From: Lachnospiraceae bacterium
Lineage (GTDB): Bacteria > Bacillota > Clostridia > Lachnospirales > Lachnospiraceae
DNA length: 64,000 nucleotides
Assembly (NCBI GenBank): GCA_028692975.1
Contig: JAQUWF010000001.1
Coordinates: 78,308 to 142,307, forward strand
Reading direction: 5' to 3'
Part shown: in pieces, positions 41,089 to 50,047 of the stretch
How positions within the stretch are numbered: position 1 is the first letter of the stretch
Layout of the letters: each line of letters opens with the position of its first letter
Translations under genes and position numbers: made by a program
The notes under the pieces: generated by a model
What the model saw: only the letters and a program-made list of their open reading frames with translations
Databases searched by the model: none
Told to the model about the DNA's origin: nothing

Positions 41089-42696
41089 ATGCAGATATAT
41101 CTGGAAGAATACGTAGAACGGGAAAGAAAAAGGGCATTGTTGAAATCAGAGGCAGATATTAATACTGTGGCAATGCTGGCGGCCCTGGCAGACTGTAAAA
41201 AAAAGGGTATCCACACATTAATACTTGAGCCGAAGACATATTGTTTCAGGGCTATGGAAGCAACGGAAAAAATGATTGTGGCCAGCAACAATGATTCTGG
41301 TGTGAAGAAAGTGCTGGTCGACCTGTCCGGGATGGCTGGTCTTACCATAGACGGACAGGGGGCAGTGCTGCTTTTTCAGGACAGGATTTTGCCGATTTAC
41401 GTAAAGGAAAGCAGGGATATAACCATACAGAACCTGTTCATTGACTACGTTTATCCTTTTTATCTGCAGGGGAAGATAACGGGTGTGGGCGACAGCTATC
41501 TGGATCTGGAAATAGATAGGGACAGATTCCCTTATGTAGTCGAACATGAAACGCTGTTCTACCGGACGGAAGGGTATGCAACCAGCCAGTTTTACAATGT
41601 GCTGGAGGTCAATGCCAAGAGTGGGCTGGTAGAGACGAAAAAGGGAGATGACTGGGGAAACATGGATAAGGCGGTCCAACTGGATGAGGGCCATATCAGA
41701 ATATACAAAAAGTTTGAAAAGCCTCACACTGTTGGTAATTACGTGATACTTCAGATCGAAAACAGGGAGTATCCGGCTATTATCATGGATTCCAGCCAGA
41801 AGATAACGCTCCGGCAAGTGACGGTCTGGCAATCATATTCCATGGCTTTGCTGGCACAAAAATCCAGGGATATACAGGTATACGACTGCAGGGTTGGAAG
41901 AAAAGAGAAGGATGCAAGGCTAATCAGTGCAAGTGCAGATGCCCTTCATTTTGTAAACTGCAGCGGAAGGGTTGTCGTAGACCATTGCGCTTTTTCGCAT
42001 CAGATGGATGACGCGGTCAACTGCCATGGCATTTACATGCAGATTACGGAGGTGTCTGGCAGAAAATTGATTGCAGAGGCAAAACATCCACAGCAGTATC
42101 AGGTGGATATCTTTGAGGATGGGGATATGGCTGCATTTTTAGAACAGAGAACCTTGAAATCCATAGGCGGTGGATGTATTGAAAACTGGGCGCGGCTGGA
42201 TGAAAAAAGGATAGAGGTCCTGCTGCAGGAATCAAATCCGAAACTGAAGCCAGGAGATCTGATTGAAAATCAGGAACGGATGCCGGAACTTCTGATCAGC
42301 AATTGTACTATAGGAAACATGCGGGCGAGAGGGGTGCTGGTTACGACTCCAAAGGATGCAGAGATCTGCCATAATTATTTTCATACATCGGGAAGCGCAG
42401 TGCTGGTGGAAGGCGATGGGAATTTCTGGTACGAATCGGGCGCGGTAAATCATTTACATATTCATGATAATGAATTCGCTGACTGCTGTTATTCGGAGTG
42501 TCCAACCTGGGGCGAGGCAGTCATACAGGTCAGTCCCAAAGTATTTGGCCGCAGCGAGGCAGATGGATTCTACCATAAGCACATGTGCGTAGAACATAAC
42601 CGATTCCGTGTAAAGGATGCAGCACTTATCAAGGCGTTTCAGGTAGAGGATATACAGTGGAAATGTAATTATGTGGAAGATAACAATACAATATAG
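41089..42696 (+). CDS. right-handed beta-helix glycosidase, GH110-like (alpha-1,3-galactosidase)
   Basis: 535 residues, no signal peptide, so probably cytoplasmic. The central beta-helix has SADALHFVNCSGRV (281-294) and HQMDDAVNCHGIY (304-316), a combination I know from GH110 alpha-galactosidases, which remove terminal alpha-1,3-galactose from blood group B and related glycans; the DD pair is in the active-site strand there. Adjacent GH29 fucosidase and transporter support a host-glycan role. Length is a little below the ~600 of secreted Bacteroides enzymes. Another beta-helix hydrolase family cannot be excluded without a search. Confidence 0.7.
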   Translation: MQIYLEEYVERERKRALLKSEADINTVAMLAALADCKKKGIHTLILEPKTYCFRAMEATEKMIVASNNDSGVKKVLVDLSGMAGLTIDGQGAVLLFQDRILPIYVKESRDITIQNLFIDYVYPFYLQGKITGVGDSYLDLEIDRDRFPYVVEHETLFYRTEGYATSQFYNVLEVNAKSGLVETKKGDDWGNMDKAVQLDEGHIRIYKKFEKPHTVGNYVILQIENREYPAIIMDSSQKITLRQVTVWQSYSMALLAQKSRDIQVYDCRVGRKEKDARLISASADALHFVNCSGRVVVDHCAFSHQMDDAVNCHGIYMQITEVSGRKLIAEAKHPQQYQVDIFEDGDMAAFLEQRTLKSIGGGCIENWARLDEKRIEVLLQESNPKLKPGDLIENQERMPELLISNCTIGNMRARGVLVTTPKDAEICHNYFHTSGSAVLVEGDGNFWYESGAVNHLHIHDNEFADCCYSECPTWGEAVIQVSPKVFGRSEADGFYHKHMCVEHNRFRVKDAALIKAFQVEDIQWKCNYVEDNNTI

Positions 42697-42714
42697 AATG
42701 GATGAGGAAAAATT

Positions 42715-44034
42715 ATGAACCGTTTTGAGGAAGTAAAAAAAAGAACCGAGTGGTTTCAGAAGGACCGCTTCGGCATGTTTATACATTGGGGATTGTACGC
42801 GATCCCAGGGCGCGGTGAATGGGTAATGAGTGCGGAAAAGATCCCGGCGGAAGAGTATGAGCAGTTTTTTGAGGAATTTGACCCAGTGGATTATGATCCA
42901 GGGGAATGGGCGAGGATGGCAAAGGAAGCAGGCATGAAATATGTGGTGATGACTGCAAAGCATCACGATGGCTTCTGCCTGTTCGATACGAAACTGACTG
43001 ACTATAAATCAACAAATACAAAGGCGCGGCGCGACCTGGTCCGTGAATTCGTGGATGCGGTTCGGGCGGAAGGACTGAAGGTTGGGCTGTATTATTCGCT
43101 CATCGACTGGCACCACAAGGATTTCCCAAAGTATGCGGACATCAATCATCCCATGCGGGGAAATGAAGCATATAAGGATGAGAAGATTGACTTTGACAAT
43201 TATTTGAAATTCATGCATGGGCAGATCGAGGAGTTAGTTACCAACTATGGGAAGATCGATATCCTGTGGTTTGACTATTCCTATGAAGACCTGCGGGGCG
43301 AGAAGTGGAAGGCCACGGACCTGATCCACATGGTACGTGCCCATCAGCCGGATGTTCTCATCGACAACCGTCTGGAGACCTCGGGGGAAGGATTCGGCAG
43401 TCTGGTGACGGAGCAGCCATCGGAATTCTGCGGGGACTTCGTAAGCCCGGAACAGATCATCCCGCCGGAGGGAATCATGAATTACCGTGGGGAACAGGTA
43501 CCATGGGAACTCTGCCTGACTATGAATAATAACTGGGGCTATAATCCTACTGATCATGACTATAAGGAGGCATCCCTGTTGATCCACAAATTGGTAGAAT
43601 GTGTCAGCAAGGGTGGGAACATGATCTTAAATGTAGGACCAGACGCCAGGGGCAATATCAATGAAGAGAGCCGGCAGATACTCCACACCTTTGGGGGATG
43701 GCTGAAGAAAAATGGTGATTCCATCTATGACTGTATAAACGCAGGAATCCCAAAGCCGGAATGGGGGCGTTATACGAGAAAAGGAAATAAGCTCTATGCA
43801 CATATCTTTGAATGCGCCATCGGACCGCTGGCTCTGACCGGGGTTCCGGTGGATGCAGTAGCGAAGATCAGAAGGCTGGCAGACAGTACGGAAGTAAAGA
43901 GGGGTGAGAGCTGGATTACGGCATCCTATCAGGATATCCCATTTGCATGTCTGGGAGAGATCCCGCATTTCACTTATCCATTGACGGATGCCATTGACAC
44001 AGTATTGGAAATCACATTAAAGGAGGAACTATGA
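42715..44034 (+). CDS. GH29 alpha-L-fucosidase
   Basis: 439 residues, no signal peptide, so it acts on imported oligosaccharide. The N-terminus has WFQKDRFGMFIHWGLYAIPG, then KHHDGF (82-87) and the nucleophile strand IDILWFDYSY with Asp187, as in retaining GH29 enzymes. The catalytic domain is followed by a short C-terminal beta domain. It overlaps the oxidoreductase gene by 4 nt. Linkage preference (alpha-1,2 or other) is not decided by sequence. Confidence 0.9.
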   Translation: MNRFEEVKKRTEWFQKDRFGMFIHWGLYAIPGRGEWVMSAEKIPAEEYEQFFEEFDPVDYDPGEWARMAKEAGMKYVVMTAKHHDGFCLFDTKLTDYKSTNTKARRDLVREFVDAVRAEGLKVGLYYSLIDWHHKDFPKYADINHPMRGNEAYKDEKIDFDNYLKFMHGQIEELVTNYGKIDILWFDYSYEDLRGEKWKATDLIHMVRAHQPDVLIDNRLETSGEGFGSLVTEQPSEFCGDFVSPEQIIPPEGIMNYRGEQVPWELCLTMNNNWGYNPTDHDYKEASLLIHKLVECVSKGGNMILNVGPDARGNINEESRQILHTFGGWLKKNGDSIYDCINAGIPKPEWGRYTRKGNKLYAHIFECAIGPLALTGVPVDAVAKIRRLADSTEVKRGESWITASYQDIPFACLGEIPHFTYPLTDAIDTVLEITLKEEL

Positions 44035-45275
44035 GGCAGGTAACGGCAATCTTAATCGGTGCCGGCCAGCGTGGCGCAGACGTTTACGCCGGCTATGCAC
44101 TGAATTTTCCAAATGAATTTAAGATAGTGGGGGTGGCAGAACCGCGGGAGGAGCGTCTGCAGGAGTTTCAGGTACTGCACCATATCCCCGAGGAGCATTG
44201 TTTCCATGATTACAGGGAGATCTTAAGCCAGCCGAAGATGGCGGACTGCGCCATGATCTGCACCCAGGACAACATGCATTTCCTGCCAGTGAAGATGGCT
44301 GCAGAAAAGGGGTATCACATTTTGTGTGAGAAGCCCATGAGCTCAGACCCTGAGGAATTAAGGGCCATGGGGGAGATTGCCAGGGCACATGACAGGGTAT
44401 TAAGCATCTGCCATGTGCTGCGGTATTCACCATTCTTCATGGAGATAAAGAAACTGCTGGAATCTGGCAGGATCGGTGATCTAGTCAGTATCCAGCATAT
44501 AGAAAGCGTGGGATACTGGCATATGGCACACAGTTTTGTTCGGGGAAACTGGAACAGCAAGGAAAGAAGCAGTGCCATAATCCTGCAGAAATGCTGCCAT
44601 GATATGGATATCCTGTCCTGGCTGGTAGGAAGTGACTGCAGGAGGGTATCAAGTTTTGGTAATCTGTCTCATTTTAATAAAGAACACGCACCGGAAGGCG
44701 CGCCGAAACGCTGTCTGGATGGCTGTGACTTCCGGGATGCGTGCCCGTTTTATGCGCCGCGTTTTTATCTGGAGCATCCAAAGGCAATGACCGATGGCTT
44801 TGCCAGAGTCGTGAGTGCCGATACCTCAAGGGAGGCATTGCTTGCTGAACTGGAGACGGGGCCTTATGGGCGTTGTGTATATCACTGTGACAATGATGTG
44901 GTGGATCATCAGGTGGTGAATCTGGAATATAATAATGGCGTCACCGTGAATTTTACCATGTCAGCCTTTACGAAGAATTGTGAACGTGTCATAGACCTCA
45001 TGGGAAGCAAAGGCCAGATCCGGGGGAATATGGAGGAGAATATAATAGAGGTGCTCGACTTTGTATCTGGAAATAAGGAAGTCATTCATCTGCACGTGCC
45101 AGACAGCGGCCATTCCGGCAGTGACGTGACCATGATGAGGGAATTCGTAAAACTGATTGCATTGGACGGAAAAGGTGACAACCGCAATGACGCCAATCAA
45201 GCCATCGCGAGCCATCTGATCGCCCTGGCAGCGGAAGAAAGCCGTGTGAATAAGGGGAAAGTGGTAGAACTATAA
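44031..45275 (+). CDS. Gfo/Idh/MocA family oxidoreductase
   Basis: 414 residues. N-terminal Rossmann fold (TAILIGAGQRGADVYAGYA), the HILCEKPMSSDPEEL motif with catalytic Lys, and a C-terminal GFO domain. An inserted segment has three cysteines (CLDGCDFRDACPF) seen in a subset of these proteins. Members oxidise or reduce sugars, or hydrolyse glycosides by an NAD-dependent route (GH4/GH109-like). In this position it may act on the released galactose or disaccharide; the exact reaction is unknown. Last gene of the glycan locus, followed by a terminator. Confidence 0.88.
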   Translation: MRQVTAILIGAGQRGADVYAGYALNFPNEFKIVGVAEPREERLQEFQVLHHIPEEHCFHDYREILSQPKMADCAMICTQDNMHFLPVKMAAEKGYHILCEKPMSSDPEELRAMGEIARAHDRVLSICHVLRYSPFFMEIKKLLESGRIGDLVSIQHIESVGYWHMAHSFVRGNWNSKERSSAIILQKCCHDMDILSWLVGSDCRRVSSFGNLSHFNKEHAPEGAPKRCLDGCDFRDACPFYAPRFYLEHPKAMTDGFARVVSADTSREALLAELETGPYGRCVYHCDNDVVDHQVVNLEYNNGVTVNFTMSAFTKNCERVIDLMGSKGQIRGNMEENIIEVLDFVSGNKEVIHLHVPDSGHSGSDVTMMREFVKLIALDGKGDNRNDANQAIASHLIALAAEESRVNKGKVVEL

Positions 45276-45283
45276 TAAAAAAG

Positions 45284-45325
45284 AAAAGTGTGGGGCAAAC
45301 ATTTCGGTTTGCTCTGCACTTTTTC
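45284..45325 (+). terminator. terminator of the glycan-utilisation operon
   Basis: A long stem with G-T pairs from 45284 to 45323 (GCAAAC 45295-45300 with GTTTGC 45307-45312 at its top), followed by T-rich TTTTTCTT. Confidence 0.9.
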
Positions 45326-45396
45326 TTATTTTGTAGTATAATGAGAAAACACGGTGTTGTTCATCGTGTTACAAAAGAAAAAATGGGAGGTGCTTT

Positions 45397-46119
45397 ATGC
45401 TGGAATTAAAGAATATCACCTACGAAGTAGAGGATAATCATGACAATAAAGAAATCTTAAAAGATGTCAGTGTGACCATAGACGATCATTTCGTTGCGAT
45501 CACGGGACCCAATGGCGGCGGTAAGTCTACTTTGGCGAAGATGATCGCGGGGATTATAAAGCCTACCAGCGGACAGATTCTGCTGGATGGGGAAGACATT
45601 ACTGATATGAATATTACAGAACGCGCCAACAAGGGCATCAGTTTTGCATTTCAGCAGCCAGTGCATTTTAAAGGGCTGACCGTCAAAGATATGATCACCA
45701 TAGCGGCTGGCAAGGACATGAGTGTTACGGACATCTGCAGCATTTTATCCGAAGTGGGCCTGTGCGCCAGAGACTACATTGACCGTGAGATTAACAGCAG
45801 TTTGTCCGGCGGTGAGTTGAAGCGTATTGAGATTGCCATGATCGCGGCAAGAGGAACCAAGATGTCTATTTTTGACGAGCCGGAGGCTGGTATTGACCTT
45901 TGGAGTTTCAACAGTTTGATCAAAGTTTTTGAGAAAATGCGAGACGAGATCAACGGAACTATTTTAATTATTTCCCATCAGGAACGTATTCTGAATATTG
46001 CGGACAAGATCATTGTGATTGCGGATGGACAGCTGAAGCAGGTGGGCACAAGGGAAGAAGTGCTGCCAACATTGCTGGATAAGGCGGAAACCTGTCAGAC
46101 ATTAGTGGATAAAATGTAG
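45397..46119 (+). CDS. SufC-like Fe-S cluster ATPase of a minimal SUF system
   Basis: 240 residues with Walker A GPNGGGKSTL, signature LSGGELKRIEIAMIAARG (SufC-type rather than transport-type), Walker B MSIFDEPEAGIDLWSFN and switch IISHQERI. SufC drives conformational change of the SufB scaffold during Fe-S assembly. The partner gene follows after 35 bp. Neither SufS, SufU nor SufD is nearby, so this is the two-gene SUF-like minimal (SMS) arrangement. GGGAGG precedes the start. Confidence 0.9.
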   Translation: MLELKNITYEVEDNHDNKEILKDVSVTIDDHFVAITGPNGGGKSTLAKMIAGIIKPTSGQILLDGEDITDMNITERANKGISFAFQQPVHFKGLTVKDMITIAAGKDMSVTDICSILSEVGLCARDYIDREINSSLSGGELKRIEIAMIAARGTKMSIFDEPEAGIDLWSFNSLIKVFEKMRDEINGTILIISHQERILNIADKIIVIADGQLKQVGTREEVLPTLLDKAETCQTLVDKM

Positions 46120-46154
46120 GAACATGCAGATAGCGGAAAGGTTAGGATAGGAAA

Positions 46155-47072
46155 ATGGATTTAGTTCAGAAGAATTTATTAGAGCAGGTAGCGGGCCTGC
46201 ATGAGATCCCGGAAGGGGCATATAATATCCGTGCCAACGGGGGCAAACTGGCCAGAAATACAACGGCAAACATCGATATCGTTTCCAAGACGGACAAGGA
46301 TGGCATCGACATTATCATCAAACCAGGTACGGTAAATGAGAGTGTACATATTCCGGTACTGCTCAGTCAGAGCGGTCTGCAGGAATGCGTATACAATGAT
46401 TTCTTTATCGGCGAGGGTGCGGATGTGACTATCGTGGCGGGTTGCGGCATCCACAACTGTGGCGTGGACACATCGAAACATGACGGTATCCACACTTTTT
46501 ATCTGGAGAAAAATGCAAAGGTGCGCTACATCGAGCGGCATTATGGCGAGGGGGACGGCAATGGTGAAAACATTATGAATCCCCAGACCATCGTACATTT
46601 AAAGGAAGGTTCTCACATGGAGATGGAGACGACCCAGATCAAGGGTATCGACAGCACCGTGCGCGTGACCAGAGGAGATCTGGCGGAGGGCGCGTCCATA
46701 GAGATCCATGAGAAGATCATGACTCATGGCAAGCAGTATGCCAAGACAGATTTTGCCGTAGATTTGAATGGAGACAACACCAGCTGCAATCTGGTTTCCC
46801 GTTCTGTTGCTAAGGGGGAATCCAAACAGGAATTCTCTTCCATTATGAACGGAAATGCCGCCTGCGCCGGACACAGTGAATGTGATGCTATCATCATGGA
46901 CCACGGCTGCGTGACCGCAAGCCCCCAGCTGACCGCCAATTCCATTGAGGCCAACCTGATCCACGAAGCAGCCATCGGCAAGATCGCCGGAGAGCAGCTG
47001 ATCAAGTTAATGACCCTTGGCTTGACCGAAAAGGAAGCCGAAGAGCAGATTATCAATGGATTTTTGAAATAA
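46155..47072 (+). CDS. SufB/SufD-like scaffold protein of a minimal SUF system
   Basis: 305 residues, shorter than SufB (about 470) because the N-terminal helical domain is missing; the beta-helix core remains. Typical stretches are DDFFIGEGADVTIVAGCGIHNCG-like (here NDFFIGEGADVTIVAGCGIHNCG), CDAIIMDHGCVTASPQLTANS and the C-terminal EAAIGKIAGEQLIKLMTLGLTEKEAEEQIINGFL that contacts SufC. Cysteines in GCGIHNCG and DHGC may hold the nascent cluster. Beyond the stop the same frame continues for another 20 codons to a second stop, with no start of its own. Confidence 0.9.
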   Translation: MDLVQKNLLEQVAGLHEIPEGAYNIRANGGKLARNTTANIDIVSKTDKDGIDIIIKPGTVNESVHIPVLLSQSGLQECVYNDFFIGEGADVTIVAGCGIHNCGVDTSKHDGIHTFYLEKNAKVRYIERHYGEGDGNGENIMNPQTIVHLKEGSHMEMETTQIKGIDSTVRVTRGDLAEGASIEIHEKIMTHGKQYAKTDFAVDLNGDNTSCNLVSRSVAKGESKQEFSSIMNGNAACAGHSECDAIIMDHGCVTASPQLTANSIEANLIHEAAIGKIAGEQLIKLMTLGLTEKEAEEQIINGFLK

Positions 47073-47145
47073 ACATCCCACAGAATTTCAGAAGAAGCAT
47101 TCTTTGAGGCGGTTACCGAGTTTTATCAGAAATAAAGAATGAATT

Positions 47146-47182
47146 ATCCCCTGCAAAACTTAAAACTTTGCAGGGGATTTTT
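47146..47182 (+). terminator. terminator of the minimal SUF operon
   Basis: ATCCCCTGCAAA (47146-47157) pairs with TTTGCAGGGGAT (47167-47178), followed by TTTT to 47182. Confidence 0.95.
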
Positions 47183-47272
47183 GCAAATCAGGACAACGCT
47201 GCTTATTCTCTGAGCAAAACAGATCACATACAGGAGAAGAAAAACGGCAGACTCAAAGAAAATAGGATTTGA

Positions 47273-47301
47273 TTGCTTAAAATTGGTACAAATGATAAGA
47301 T
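47273..47301 (+). promoter_or_regulatory. putative promoter of the AAA/PD-(D/E)XK gene
   Basis: TTGCTT (47273-47278), 17 bp, TAAGAT (47296-47301); GAGGAGG follows at 47328. Confidence 0.4.
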
Positions 47302-47341
47302 GGTGTAAAGACTTATGGCATGATAGAGGAGGAATGTTTGG

Positions 47342-49039
47342 ATGACATATACACCATTGCCCATAGGAATCGATGATTTTGGAGAAATGATTACAAAAGA
47401 ATATTACTACGTGGATAAGACGTGGTTTATTAAAGAACTTCTGGATAAAAAAGGCAAAGCGAATCTCTTCACCAGACCGCGGCGGTTTGGCAAAACCCTA
47501 AATATGAGCATGTTGAAATACTTCTTTGAGATGCCTCAGGATAGGACGAGCAGCAAAGCATTGTTTGATGGGTTACGGATCATGGATGCGGGAGAGAAAT
47601 ACACAAAGGAACAGGAACAGTATCCGGTAATCAGTTTGACACTTAAGTCTGCGAAACAACCGACCTGGGAATTGGCGTTGGCGATGTTAAAACGTGCGAT
47701 CGCTGAGGAGTATTACCGACATAAAATGATTTTGTCAAATGATGCAATGTCAGATCGGTCAGAGCGATATAAAAGTATTATGAAGGAAACAGGGAACCCG
47801 GAAGAATACGTGGATTCCCTGAAATTTCTGTCTGAATGTTTGTATGGAGTATATCAGAAAAAGGTTATTATCCTTATCGATGAGTATGATGTGCCGCTGG
47901 AAAATGCTTACTATAGCGGGTTTTACCATGAGATGACCGCATTTATCCGCTCTCTGTTTGAATCAGCTTTGAAAACGAACCCATATCTGGATTTTTCTGT
48001 GATCACGGGTTGTCTGCGGATCAGTAAGGAAAGCATTTTTACAGGGTTAAATAATTTGGAAATTATCTCTATTTTGAACAAGGACTATGGAGAGCATTTT
48101 GGCTTTACGGAGAGAGAAGTACAGCAGATGCTTACTTTCTATCAGAGAGAAAAACAGATGGACACCATGCGGCAGTGGTATGATGGCTATCGCTTTGGCA
48201 ATTCAGAAGTGTATAATCCCTGGAGCGTCATAAATTTTACGAAAGCACTGGCAACGAATGAAGATGCTTTTCCCATAGCGACCTGGTCTAATACCAGTTC
48301 CAACAGTATTGTGCGGGACTTGATCTATCAGGCCAGCGATGAAGTGAAAGGTGAGATTGAGCAGTTGATGCTGGGAGGAAGCATTGAGAAAAAAGTACAT
48401 GAGGATATTACCTATGAGGATATTTATACGACGGAGGAGAATCTGTGGAACTTCCTGTTTTTTACAGGTTATCTGCGTATGGATGCTATCCGTATGGAGA
48501 ATGTGAACCGCTATATCACTATGTCGATCCCTAATAATGAACTGCTCTATATCTATGAGAATACAGTAGAAAACTGGTTTCGTGAAAATGTAAAAAAAGA
48601 AAATCTGACAGCTTTGTATCAGGCGATGCTGGAAGGGGACGCTGTGGGTTTTCAGGAGGGTCTGGAGGAAGAATTGTATAAGACCATCAGTTATATGGAT
48701 AGTAAGGAGGCCTTCTATCATGGTTTTCTGCTTGGGGTATTTGCGCAGATCAAAGGTTATCGTGTCAAATCCAACCGGGAAGCAGGCCTGGGCAGATATG
48801 ATATCTGTGTTTACAGCCTGAATGTGCGTAAACCGGTGGTTTTGCTGGAATTGAAACTGGCGGACTCCTATCGACAGCTGGGAGAGGCTTGTGATCGGGC
48901 ATTAGGACAGATAAGAGAGAAACAGTATGACGAAGAGTTAATCCGGGATGGGTACACAGAGGCAATCTGTTATGGTGTGGGATTTTACAAAAAACAGGTG
49001 CAGATAAAGGTGGAGCGTACGCCCATCGGAATGTTTTAA
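47342..49039 (+). CDS. AAA-ATPase-like protein with C-terminal PD-(D/E)XK domain
   Basis: 565 residues. N-terminus LPIGIDDFGEMITKEYYYVDKT is the standard opening of AAA-ATPase_like proteins; Walker A-like RPRRFGKTLNMSML and Walker B IILIDEYDVPLENA follow. The C-terminal end carries GRYDICVY and VVLLELKL, the D and E-x-K of PD-(D/E)XK nuclease-like domains. These genes are present in many copies in Lachnospiraceae and Bacteroides, with unknown function. It stands alone here, GAGGAGG at its start. Confidence 0.9.
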   Translation: MTYTPLPIGIDDFGEMITKEYYYVDKTWFIKELLDKKGKANLFTRPRRFGKTLNMSMLKYFFEMPQDRTSSKALFDGLRIMDAGEKYTKEQEQYPVISLTLKSAKQPTWELALAMLKRAIAEEYYRHKMILSNDAMSDRSERYKSIMKETGNPEEYVDSLKFLSECLYGVYQKKVIILIDEYDVPLENAYYSGFYHEMTAFIRSLFESALKTNPYLDFSVITGCLRISKESIFTGLNNLEIISILNKDYGEHFGFTEREVQQMLTFYQREKQMDTMRQWYDGYRFGNSEVYNPWSVINFTKALATNEDAFPIATWSNTSSNSIVRDLIYQASDEVKGEIEQLMLGGSIEKKVHEDITYEDIYTTEENLWNFLFFTGYLRMDAIRMENVNRYITMSIPNNELLYIYENTVENWFRENVKKENLTALYQAMLEGDAVGFQEGLEEELYKTISYMDSKEAFYHGFLLGVFAQIKGYRVKSNREAGLGRYDICVYSLNVRKPVVLLELKLADSYRQLGEACDRALGQIREKQYDEELIRDGYTEAICYGVGFYKKQVQIKVERTPIGMF

Positions 49040-49172
49040 CATAAGATCAGTTTCGATACAGATCATAACAGTTACACTGTGATGGCTGAGGTCGTCGGTA
49101 TCTTCTGCAGGGACCCCGAATATTATGTGCTACAAAAAACCAAAAGCAAAAAACAGAGGAGGCTTTAAGTTT

Positions 49173-49940
49173 ATGAAGAAGAAAATGCTGCTGGCAGTTT
49201 TGTTGGCAGGGTGTGTGGTCTGCGCGACCGGGTGCAGTTCGAATATTCTCAGCGCATTGAAAGGCGGTCAGGAGGAGATTACGGCTGAGGCTACAGAAAC
49301 ACCGGAAGTGACAGAGACGCCCATAGCCACAGAGATACCGCAGGAGACAAAAGTGCCGGAGGAAACAATGGTTCCGGAGGCAACACCGGAGGTTACAAAG
49401 GCGGAAGAAACGCCGGAAGAAACCGCAGACGGCAGTCTGAGTGCTGCGGAATTAGAGCAGTTTACCCAGTGGGCCCAGAAACAGGAAAATTACGGACTGC
49501 TTATGTCGGACTATGCGGATCCGCATGATGCGAATCTGCATGAGATTTTTTACACGGGTGCAGGAATGGAGAGCAGACAACTGACCGATGAGGAGATACA
49601 GTCTTACCTTATGAGCACCGGCAGTGATGAGATCTATACAGACTGTACCGTGCTGAAAGCGGCGGATATTGATGCGTATCTGCAGAGAAAACTGGGTGTT
49701 GCTCTGGATGATGTTGTGGCATCGTTCGACTGGGTCTATCTTCCGGCTACCGATGTCTGGGTACAAGAACATGGTGATACGAATTATACAAAGTATGAGT
49801 GTGTAAGCGGTCAAAAAACAGACGCAGAGACCTATGTGCTGGAGTTTGCTCCTATGGAAAGCGAATATTACTCTAAATGCCGGACCACGCTGAAAAAGGT
49901 GGATGGGGATTATCAGGTTCTATCCAACGTATTTGTCTGA
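49173..49940 (+). CDS. lipoprotein with Pro/Thr/Glu-rich linker, unknown function
   Basis: 255 residues from ATG 49173 (AGGAGG upstream). Lipobox CATGC (C20), then a ~60-residue low-complexity linker with repeated TETPE/VPEET units that would span the cell wall, and a C-terminal domain of about 150 residues (SAAELEQFTQWAQKQENYGLLMSDYADP and TYVLEFAPMESEYYSKCRTTLKKVDGDYQVLSNVFV) that I do not recognise. Surface-exposed; ligand or partner unknown. Confidence 0.8.
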   Translation: MKKKMLLAVLLAGCVVCATGCSSNILSALKGGQEEITAEATETPEVTETPIATEIPQETKVPEETMVPEATPEVTKAEETPEETADGSLSAAELEQFTQWAQKQENYGLLMSDYADPHDANLHEIFYTGAGMESRQLTDEEIQSYLMSTGSDEIYTDCTVLKAADIDAYLQRKLGVALDDVVASFDWVYLPATDVWVQEHGDTNYTKYECVSGQKTDAETYVLEFAPMESEYYSKCRTTLKKVDGDYQVLSNVFV

Positions 49941-50047
49941 TAGAGTAGGAAAAATTTACACCTTTTCCAAAGTTTACTATCTTTCGGATGGTCCTTGCCA
50001 ATGATATAGTTGAAACAGAAAATGAAAAACTGTGGAGGCTCGAAAGG

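Noticed and set aside
47073..47135. In-frame continuation of 20 codons after the SufB-like stop
   Set aside because: No start or ribosome site of its own; too short to decide between chance and decayed C-terminal extension.
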